From the NCBI RefSeq assembly GCF_020966755.1, contig NZ_JAJKFT010000004.1, positions 1 through 64,000 of the forward strand: 64,000 nucleotides of DNA, given 5' to 3'. Positions 35,347 through 42,761 of this stretch are shown piece by piece. The stretch is from Blastopirellula sediminis (lineage in GTDB: Bacteria; Planctomycetota; Planctomycetia; Pirellulales; Pirellulaceae). Numbering within the stretch: position 1 is the first letter of the stretch; every line of letters begins with the position of its first letter. The notes beneath the pieces are model-generated. The model was not told the DNA's origin. It saw nothing but the letters and a program-made list of their open reading frames with translations, and did not search any database. The translations under genes were made by a program, and so were the position numbers.

Positions 35347-35627
35347 AGCTGAACGATGAGCGTTTCGGCGTCGTCGCGGACCAACTCGTACTCACCGCGG
35401 TCGATCCGCGTTACCGAGCCCCGGTTCCCGGAGACTTCTCCTTCGTAGTCGAGATACGTCAGGCGATGGGGAAAGATCGCTTCCCCACGAACCGGCTGCA
35501 GCATGTCGGGCTTCTCAAGCAATCGCCACGTGCGCAGCGCGTCCCCCTCTTCCAACATCAGGTCATAGTGACTGACATCGTCATGATCGGCAGGGAATTG
35601 GTGGTAGAGAAGAACGAAGCGTTTCAT
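35301..35627 (-). CDS. Stand-alone LigD 3'-phosphoesterase-like domain protein
   Basis: 108 residues. The pattern FVLLYHQFPADHDDVSHYDL followed by MLEEGDALRTWRL, then HRLTYLDYEGEVSGNRGSV and RIDRGEYEL, matches the phosphoesterase domain of DNA ligase D (HYDFRLE, then a Leu/trp strand and DYxxFEG). Small single-domain relatives occur in planctomycetes. Whether the enzyme still removes 3'-phosphates cannot be told. The gene overlaps the convergent membrane-protein gene by 46 bp. No ligase or Ku gene is nearby. Confidence 0.75.
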   Translation of the reverse strand: MKRFVLLYHQFPADHDDVSHYDLMLEEGDALRTWRLLEKPDMLQPVRGEAIFPHRLTYLDYEGEVSGNRGSVTRIDRGEYELVRDDAETLIVQLYGSVLIGRLAVLIS

Positions 35628-35692
35628 GCCCGCATTCTAACAAAGTAGGGTCCGCTATGCGGACCAAGAATCGCCAGCGGAGCGACCAGTAT

Positions 35693-35824
35693 TAGCCCGA
35701 GGCGCGAGCCGAGGGAAAGCGGTCGGAACAAGGAGAAATACGGAAAACCTAGTTCGCGGCCAGACGCGATTCGCGTCGTTGTTAAAGCCGCCAACTCCAT
35801 TCCCTCGGCTCGCGCCTCGGGTTA
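35693..35824. repeat. TAGCCCGA-family inverted pair
   Basis: A unit at 35693-35717 (TAGCCCGAGGCGCGAGCC then GAGGGAA) and its inverted copy at 35800-35824 differ at one base. They bracket about 80 bp. This is the same family as 23601-23795. The element lies just beyond the stop of the minus-strand DUF11 gene. Confidence 0.88.
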
Positions 35825-35852
35825 GTATTGCGGTGCGAGAACGGCTCCCCGT

Positions 35853-38420
35853 CTACTGCGGGTAAGCGTTAGTCGTTTCTTGGGATGTGGCCAATTGACT
35901 GGAGCGTGCACTGGTCGCTTCGATGACGATCGTCTGCGGCCCGGCGGCGGTCGCTACGGCTTGGACTTCGTACTCCAGCGTCTCTCCCCCTCGCACAAAA
36001 TTGATCGCCGGGAAGATAACGCTGCCGTCTTGGCCCGGGCGAGGCATGCCGATGTTGCCAGTCCCGCGGGGGCGGATGCTTTGGAATTTCAGGCTCGGCG
36101 AAAAGCGGAGCGTCAGTTGCAAGTTGCTGTCGTCGGTCGACGATTCGTTCTTCACTGACATCACATAAGTGATCGCTTCGCCGACTCGGACGTCGCCTTG
36201 GAGCGAAGCGATTCGCGCGGTCAGCCGACCCGGCTGAGCCATCGGCGTATTATTGCCGGCGCCGTTCGGATTGACGGCCGGCGGTTGTTCCACCGGCGTA
36301 TTGCGCGGCGGGGTGATTTGGACGCAGGCTTGTTTGGTTTGCGGTTGCATATCGGTGGTGCTGACGGTAACGCGAGCACACGCGGCGCCGGCTAGTTCGG
36401 TCGCTTTGCACAAGACGCGAAGCTCGGCGCTGGCGCCCGGCGCGATCCCGTCGTTGTATTGCCATTTGACGGTCCGCTCTTGGCTGCTGTCGCCGTACTG
36501 GGTCGCCGACACGCCTTCAAAGTTGGCGTCATAGTTGATGACGATCTGCACCGCTCGCAGGGGAACGCTGCTGATGTTCTGCAACTGCATCAGGAAGAGG
36601 ACTTCGTCTCCCTGGGCCATCGTTTGGAGTTGCTGTCCCGAGGAATTCGGGCTGGTCGCGACGAACGACAAGTTGTAGTTCGGTTGTGCGGCCGGCGGAA
36701 TGACGTCGACGCACGCTTCTCGCAACACCGGAGCTTCGCCGTCGGCGGTGACCGTGACGCGATGACACTGGCGACCATTGGCGAGGGCGTTGAAGGTGAG
36801 CGTTTCGTTGATCGTCTGGCCGGGGCCGAGCGAAATCGGATCGGTCGCGATCATATTGCCGGCGCCGCTGATATGTTGCAGCCCGGCCGAAAACTCGTCT
36901 CGCAGGACCAAGTTCGTGAGCGGAGAGGTTCCGTTGTTGCGAATCGTGATGATCGTGTCGAACTCGGCGCCGTTGGTGATCTGCTGCGGACCGTTGACCT
37001 GGACCGAGATGTTGTTCGATGCGACCTGCGTGTTGGCGCAGCTGCGGTGCCGGAGTTCTCCGTCGCCGGAGACCGAGAGGCAAAGCTGGTGGTTGCCGGC
37101 GCCGCGGACCGCACAGACCATTTGAATGCGTCGATAGCCGCGAGCTTCGATCGTACCCAGGCTCCATTCTACGTCATTGCCACGCTGCGTCGCCGGAATG
37201 CTGCTCTGGGCGTATTCCATTCCGCCGGGAAGCGGGATGAAGGCGACGACGTTCGTGGCCGGGACATCCCCTTGGTTGGAGATGATCAGATCATACGTGG
37301 CGGTCGAATCGATCTCGGCGATGGCCGGACCGGCGATTTCAGCCGTAAGTTGAGCGGCGCTCCACGTGACCGTCGCGTCTTGCGTGGCCAGCGTCAAGCG
37401 TTCGGTGGTGCCGTAGTTGGCGTTGTCGGGACGAATCACCGAGATACGAACGCGAGCGACGCCCGGCTGATCACGAGTCGCAGGGACGATCTCGGCGGTG
37501 GCGCGGCCGGCCGAATCGGTCGTCACTTCGACGGCGGGCGCCGTCGACATCGCGCCGTTGACCATAAAGCCGGCTGCAGCGCCGTCGATGATTTCGTATT
37601 TCACGATCCACGAATGGAGCGGCGATTGCGTCGTTTGCGTGGTGACGACCGTCGTCAGGAAGGCGCGTTCGCCGGCTCGCTGGAAGGCGGACGCGGGAAT
37701 CTGCCACTGCGCGTCGATCCATTCGACCGTCGCGGTGCGCTGACGAGCGGGCCAGTTTTCTAATTTATCGGCTAACGCGGTAACGCGGCTGGTGCCGGGG
37801 GAAGAAGAGCTGACGCTGATCCAGTTTTGTCCGCGCAAGACGCGAACGTCGTCGCCGGGGATTTCTGTTCCGCGATCGATCGTCTTGTCGCATAGTTGCG
37901 TGCGGCCGATCGCGTAGGTTGGGCTGACGATTCCTTGCTCGCCGCCAAGGGAAATGAATCGCGTGGTCGTGTCACGGCCGCCGACTTCGGAAAAGTGGCC
38001 GACGCTGTCTTGCGAGAGCATCCATTTGATCGGACGGCCCCCTTCATGCAGACAGCACTCTTCGCCATTCAGACCGGCGACCAGCACCACTTCGGTGCCA
38101 ACCGGCGCGACGACGCGCGACGGCGACAAGCTGAGCGACTTCTCCGGTTCGACGACCCCTTTGGGCGGCTTGGGAAGCGGCGTGCTGACGGCGACTCCCG
38201 ATCCCGTGCAAGGACCAGGCGTCGGCGGAACGGCGTAGGCGGGCTTCGGCATGCAATCCGAAGGGGTGGAGAGCGTCGTCGACTGACTGCAATCGAAGAC
38301 GCGACGGCCGGTCGGATCGATGGCCGGAACGCGGATCGACGAGCAACCGCTTCCCAGCAGGGAAACCAGCAGGCCGATCGCGATCAATCGCTTCGAGTTG
38401 TCAGGGTGAAACGAACGCAT
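35853..38420 (-). CDS. Large DUF11-repeat lipoprotein
   Basis: 855 residues starting with a lipoprotein signal (LIAIGLLVSLLGSGC). After an Ig-like N-terminal part come at least four copies of the DUF11/conserved-repeat module, seen as NQGDVPATNVVAFIPLPGGM, NNGTSPLTNLVLRDEFSAG, NISSVPLRAVQIVINY and NESSTDDSNLQLTLRFS. Such repeats build extended surface or periplasmic proteins. A Pro/Asn-rich linker precedes the last repeat. ATG 38420 is chosen; the longer frame to 38474 only adds a basic leader. The role is probably structural in the envelope. Confidence 0.85.
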   Translation of the reverse strand: MRSFHPDNSKRLIAIGLLVSLLGSGCSSIRVPAIDPTGRRVFDCSQSTTLSTPSDCMPKPAYAVPPTPGPCTGSGVAVSTPLPKPPKGVVEPEKSLSLSPSRVVAPVGTEVVLVAGLNGEECCLHEGGRPIKWMLSQDSVGHFSEVGGRDTTTRFISLGGEQGIVSPTYAIGRTQLCDKTIDRGTEIPGDDVRVLRGQNWISVSSSSPGTSRVTALADKLENWPARQRTATVEWIDAQWQIPASAFQRAGERAFLTTVVTTQTTQSPLHSWIVKYEIIDGAAAGFMVNGAMSTAPAVEVTTDSAGRATAEIVPATRDQPGVARVRISVIRPDNANYGTTERLTLATQDATVTWSAAQLTAEIAGPAIAEIDSTATYDLIISNQGDVPATNVVAFIPLPGGMEYAQSSIPATQRGNDVEWSLGTIEARGYRRIQMVCAVRGAGNHQLCLSVSGDGELRHRSCANTQVASNNISVQVNGPQQITNGAEFDTIITIRNNGTSPLTNLVLRDEFSAGLQHISGAGNMIATDPISLGPGQTINETLTFNALANGRQCHRVTVTADGEAPVLREACVDVIPPAAQPNYNLSFVATSPNSSGQQLQTMAQGDEVLFLMQLQNISSVPLRAVQIVINYDANFEGVSATQYGDSSQERTVKWQYNDGIAPGASAELRVLCKATELAGAACARVTVSTTDMQPQTKQACVQITPPRNTPVEQPPAVNPNGAGNNTPMAQPGRLTARIASLQGDVRVGEAITYVMSVKNESSTDDSNLQLTLRFSPSLKFQSIRPRGTGNIGMPRPGQDGSVIFPAINFVRGGETLEYEVQAVATAAGPQTIVIEATSARSSQLATSQETTNAYPQ

Positions 38421-38611
38421 GCTTTTACTCGGTTTGGGCTGACTTAGCCGCCGAATCGGATTGCCGCCGCGCACAGAAAGAATGCGGGCTAGGCAAACCT
38501 AGCATGCGAAAATGACACATGCGGCGTTTTTTCAACGCCGCATGTGGTAAAAAAACAACGTTCTAGCGCCGGCTGTAGCGGATGTGCCGGCGATAGGGGC
38601 TTCTCGCCTGA

Positions 38612-39469
38612 CTAGCGGTTCTTGGCGAAGATCCCGGTGGCGTACCAGATGCCGTTATTACCGCGCTTCATGTCATAACCGTAGTAGGTGTTGTCGGCGC
38701 TGACGGCGGACCAGTGACCTGACGAATGACGCCAGCTACGGACGCATTCAATCGCCGCATCTTCCAGATTCTGGCCAGGCCAGCTTTCGGCGCAAACTTC
38801 GGTCGGCAACATGTGTCCCGGAAGTTGGCCGGCAATTTGGTGAAAGCGGGAATCCCACGAGTGATGTCCCTGCAACTGCATCCGAGCCTGCAAACGACTG
38901 TGCTGGAAGGTCGCCGCCGCTAGCACGCGACGGAAGACGCCGTTGGTGCTGCGGGGAGCTTCGGGATGCATACGAACGGCGTAGATCAACGTCCGTTGGG
39001 TGAGCGTCCCGCGAGGAAGGCCCAGGATGGTCTGCATCTGCTGAGCGTTGCGAATGCGGTTGTCGCGGAAGGGAAACTGGCTAACGACATAGCCGTAATG
39101 TTCATCACTGGAGTCGACATAGTCGACGATTGCGACGCCAGACTTTCCATACATGTGTTGGAAGGCGCCGTGCGATAGCAACTTGGCCTTTTCGTCTTCG
39201 TTGCCGACGGTCGCATTAACCGGCAACTCGGCGAGGATATAATTGTCAAGAAGTTGGGCGACTTTGGGGTCAGCCATGACTCGCTGGAATTCCTCATGCT
39301 TCTTTTCATCTTCCGCGCGGAAGTAAATCAGCAGCATTCGGTTTTCATTGATCGCGGTACGGACGGCGGTGGAATAGTCGTCGTACCAATAAGGCGAGTC
39401 CGCGTATGCGGATTGCGTGAGGGAGATCGCAAGCAGCGTGACGATGGCCAGGAGAGTTCGCTTCAGCAT
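38612..39469 (-). CDS. Secreted thioredoxin-like / CAP-like fusion protein
   Basis: 285 residues with a signal peptide (LLAIVTLLAISLTQSAYA). Residues about 35-130 look like a thioredoxin fold of the thiol:disulfide type (MLLIYFRAEDEKKHEEFQ, VAQLLDNYILAELPVN), but the CxxC active site is absent. Residues about 165-285 resemble a CAP/SCP domain, with HHSWDSRFHQIA, CAESWPGQNLEDAA, WRHSSGHWSAV and YGYDMKRGNNGIWYATGIF. It stands alone next to other envelope genes. No enzymatic role can be assigned. Confidence 0.75.
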   Translation of the reverse strand: MLKRTLLAIVTLLAISLTQSAYADSPYWYDDYSTAVRTAINENRMLLIYFRAEDEKKHEEFQRVMADPKVAQLLDNYILAELPVNATVGNEDEKAKLLSHGAFQHMYGKSGVAIVDYVDSSDEHYGYVVSQFPFRDNRIRNAQQMQTILGLPRGTLTQRTLIYAVRMHPEAPRSTNGVFRRVLAAATFQHSRLQARMQLQGHHSWDSRFHQIAGQLPGHMLPTEVCAESWPGQNLEDAAIECVRSWRHSSGHWSAVSADNTYYGYDMKRGNNGIWYATGIFAKNR

Positions 39470-39804
39470 CTACTTTGCCCTGGGGGTGATTTGTAACAGC
39501 ATGTGCAGAATAGAACGATTCTGCCGAATTCATGAGCTACGTAAGGGGTTCAGAATAGCGCGTGCCGATTATGCCAGTCAATCGGGTAACGAGGCCGCCG
39601 TGCCGTAGAACAGGGCATCCACACACAACAGGAAGAAAAGTAAGCGTACGTGTATTCCGAAGAATAGGATAAATGGGAATTGTGTGCGGTTCAATGCATA
39701 ACGATTGGGAAAACCTAGTGGCTTTCCCAGCCTATTCGTGATATCAAGTCAAGGACCTTTGCAGCGATCTGCACCCCCTCTCGTTTGCTCTTGAAGGACG
39801 ATTC
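39470..39804. other. Divergent intergenic region
   Basis: 335 bp between two divergent secreted-protein genes. It is AT-richer than its surroundings, particularly 39620-39740, and should hold both promoters. I see no repeat, RNA or small gene with good support. Confidence 0.4.
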
Positions 39805-41955
39805 ATGTTTGTCAGCACGGTGGCTAAATATTCAAGTCGGGTAGTAGCTCTTCTGGCGATAGCGCTCGGCATCTTTGCCGCAGACAATGCATTGGGGGAG
39901 GATACGAGCCCGCAGCAAGTTTTCGCTGCGCATCAAGCGCTGAACCAATGGTTGGGAAGCGGCAAGAAACGGGAAGGCTGGCGCCATTATCTCGAGAGCG
40001 ACAAGCTCGATACCCAGATCCAATTGGGGAAATTTGCGTCACCAGCCACTCTGAAGGAAATTCTGGCGAAATATGAGGGGGATGCGCAAGGTCTAGATTT
40101 GCCGCAATTTGTTCTAGTTCGAACGAAATTGGCAAAATGGATTCAAGAATTTCCGGCGAAGGAAGCTTCCATCGCGGACGAAATAGGGGGCGCACAAGGG
40201 GAATTCAAGCCTGTTACTGTTGAGCAAGCCGCCAAGGCGAAGCAGCAATTGGAACAAGCGATGAGCGTGCTGGAGAAGTTCATTCATCACTCCGGCAAAG
40301 CGACTGAAGAGGGTTGGAAGTCGTTTCTGCGTTGGGACGAACTGACCGAGCAGTTGGCGGCGGAGACGCCGGATCTTGCGACGCTTGAACGTTGCTATCT
40401 CCGTTTTAACTCGGGCGCGAAAGGAATGGAGTACCCGAGATTCTCCGCCGTTCGCAAGGCGCTGCGTCAGTACATCGACTTGCAGTTCTTTGCCACGACT
40501 CCGCAATTCAAAGAAATGTACGAGATGCAGCTTGGTCTGCTCTCGGAGAACTTGAAGAAGTATCAGGCCGATCCAAATCCGGACGACGCGGCGGCGATTG
40601 GCGCTCAATTGGGGTGGCTAGCGCAAGGTGGGCAAATTCCGGAACTGGTCGCTGACGCTCGCAAGTCGCTCAACCATCCGAACCTGTTTCTTTCCGCTTC
40701 CGAGCGATTCGTCGGCTACGGCATTCATCGCAAAGTCGATGATGTCGCGCCGGTTCGGGACAACATTTTGGGAACGTCGATCCACGGTACGGGACGCACC
40801 GTTGGCGAATTGAAGGTTGATCTCGTTCCGAACCTGATGGCGGCTCAATTGCAGTTGGTGTTGGACGCCGTCACGAGCACCAACAACGTTGGCTATAACG
40901 GACCGGTCACCGTCCATTCCAGCGGCGTCACTTCGGTCCATGGCACCAAAACTCTGCTCGTTGATCCGGAAGGAGTTCGCGGCTTGCCGGCGACCGCCGT
41001 TTGCGACACCGACACCACCTTTAACTCGATTAATGCGAGTTCCGCGATTGCGCGCAGGATCGGGACCAGCAAAGCGTACGAACAGAAGTCGCAGGCCGAA
41101 GCGATTGGTTCGCGACATGCCGAGCAGCGGGTCGCTCGCCGACTCGACGAACAGACGGTCGATTTCCTGAAAGACGCCAACACCCGTCTAAAGAAGGAAG
41201 TTCGCCAGCCGCTCGACAGCCGAGGCGAATTCCCCGAGTTCTTCAACATCTCGTCGACCTCCGACGAGTTGAACGTCATCATGCTGAAGGCGAATCGCTT
41301 CCAGCTAGCGGCGCCTGACGCTCCGCCCACTCCGGCGCCGCAAGCGGCCGATGTGGCGGTTCAAATGCACGAATCGATGCCGACCAACATGGCCGAAGTG
41401 CTGGTGGGCGGGATGAAACTGACCGATGTGAAGATGGTCGACATCCTCAAAGAGCGGGGAACGGAGATTCCGGAGGAACTGCAGATTACCCCAGATAAGG
41501 ATCCCTGGTCGATCACGTTCGACTACCATCGCCCGGTCGAAGTCCGCTTCAGCAAAGACCGCGTCGAGATCACAATTCGCGGCCGCCAATTCACTCGTGG
41601 CGACACCGAATTCAACGATACGGTGAAGATCAGTGCGGTCTACACCGTCGAGCGTGGAGAAAAAGGCGCCAAACTGACCCGCGACGGCGACGTAAATGTC
41701 GAATTTATCGGGAAAGAAAAGCAGGGGATTCGGGTCATCACCTTCAAGACCTTCCTTCATAAGAAGTTCACCGCCCTCTTCGAGCCCGAAGTCGTCGGCG
41801 AAGGGCTGAAACTGAAGGGACGCTGGGAAGGCGCCGGACCGCTACAAATGGAAGATTTGGTGGTCGATGAAGGCTGGGCGACGATTGGTTGGGTCATGCC
41901 GCCCGAGAAAACCGCCAAGAAGGATCTCGCTAGCAGCGCGAAATCGCTAAAATAG
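39805..41955 (+). CDS. Large secreted protein with an internal duplication
   Basis: 716 residues with a signal peptide (VVALLAIALGIFAADNALG). The N-terminal third holds two related segments: about 48-113 (GWRHYLESDKLDTQI to RTKLAKWI) and about 165-230 (GWKSFLRWDELTEQL to RKALRQYI). A central region has beta character, a Pro-rich linker follows near residue 510, and the C-terminal 190 residues form a second beta-rich domain (WSITFDYHRPVEVRF). I recognise no enzyme. Periplasmic or extracellular location is inferred. Confidence 0.83.
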   Translation: MFVSTVAKYSSRVVALLAIALGIFAADNALGEDTSPQQVFAAHQALNQWLGSGKKREGWRHYLESDKLDTQIQLGKFASPATLKEILAKYEGDAQGLDLPQFVLVRTKLAKWIQEFPAKEASIADEIGGAQGEFKPVTVEQAAKAKQQLEQAMSVLEKFIHHSGKATEEGWKSFLRWDELTEQLAAETPDLATLERCYLRFNSGAKGMEYPRFSAVRKALRQYIDLQFFATTPQFKEMYEMQLGLLSENLKKYQADPNPDDAAAIGAQLGWLAQGGQIPELVADARKSLNHPNLFLSASERFVGYGIHRKVDDVAPVRDNILGTSIHGTGRTVGELKVDLVPNLMAAQLQLVLDAVTSTNNVGYNGPVTVHSSGVTSVHGTKTLLVDPEGVRGLPATAVCDTDTTFNSINASSAIARRIGTSKAYEQKSQAEAIGSRHAEQRVARRLDEQTVDFLKDANTRLKKEVRQPLDSRGEFPEFFNISSTSDELNVIMLKANRFQLAAPDAPPTPAPQAADVAVQMHESMPTNMAEVLVGGMKLTDVKMVDILKERGTEIPEELQITPDKDPWSITFDYHRPVEVRFSKDRVEITIRGRQFTRGDTEFNDTVKISAVYTVERGEKGAKLTRDGDVNVEFIGKEKQGIRVITFKTFLHKKFTALFEPEVVGEGLKLKGRWEGAGPLQMEDLVVDEGWATIGWVMPPEKTAKKDLASSAKSLK

Positions 41956-42002
41956 AGATCGTGTTCCACGTCACGCGGCTTCTGTTTTCATAGAGCAGGC
42001 AC

Positions 42003-42479
42003 ATGCAGCGCTGGGTAGAGATTGAGTTTGATTGTTTGCCGCTTCGGTCGATCGGCCGCCTCGACGTTCCGATGGATGCGTCGCCGAAGTACCAGAAGCA
42101 CTGCATGAATCTGAAGAATGCGCTGGAGAAGCATGGAACGCTCAATACGTTCTATCTCTACAACGCAAAGTGCGTCTTCCACCTCCTCAATCATGATTCG
42201 GACGGGATGCTCGAATTCGAGTTTGAGGGGACGGTGATGACCAACGCCGACGATACGAAGGCGGTTCGAGCCGATCTGAACGTTTCCCTCTCGCGAGAGA
42301 CTTGCTCGTGGCTCTCCGAACCGATCGTCGAATGGTTCGCTTCGACCGTTTCCCGCAGCGTGCTAGCGGAATTTGATCGCTACATCGCAGCCGGCGATCT
42401 CTCGGCGACGGAAAAACGCATCCAAAAAATCCAGGCCGAAAGCGACGAAGCAGGCGGTTTTGTCGGGATGTATCTCTAA
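42003..42479 (+). CDS. Conserved hypothetical cytoplasmic protein
   Basis: 158 residues without signal or membrane segments. It mixes beta strands (WVEIEFDCLPLRSIGRL, DGMLEFEFEGTVMT) with a helical C-terminus (VEWFASTVSRSVLAEFDRYIAAG). Length and coding pattern suggest a real gene. It lies 47 bp after the 716-residue gene on the same strand and may be co-transcribed. The family is not recognised. Confidence 0.75.
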   Translation: MQRWVEIEFDCLPLRSIGRLDVPMDASPKYQKHCMNLKNALEKHGTLNTFYLYNAKCVFHLLNHDSDGMLEFEFEGTVMTNADDTKAVRADLNVSLSRETCSWLSEPIVEWFASTVSRSVLAEFDRYIAAGDLSATEKRIQKIQAESDEAGGFVGMYL

Positions 42480-42489
42480 ATCTCCGCCT

Positions 42490-42511
42490 CGCTAGCCATG
42501 CTGGGCTAGCG
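42490..42511 (+). terminator. Hairpin after the 158-residue gene
   Basis: CGCTAGCC (42490-42497) pairs with GGCTAGCG (42504-42511) over a 6-base loop, 11 bp beyond the stop. No T tract follows, so it is more likely an mRNA 3'-end hairpin. Confidence 0.45.
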
Positions 42512-42761
42512 GACGCGTGGAAAACTTTGACGATTTTAGGGATTCGCCAAAGTTTGCGGGTTAGGCGGGCCGATAACTCTACCAAGCTGGATTACGGCCG
42601 CTCCGCACCAAGTGCGGGCGATCGGTCCCGGGGGGGAATCCGGTGCATTCGTTGGCGCGAAATCCGCATGGAATTTGCGCTCAACCAACGTACTGATTAC
42701 CTTCCCGAGCCGAAAAAAACGCCCAGCGTTCCAGTACGGCTCAATCAGGAAACGGAATTCC

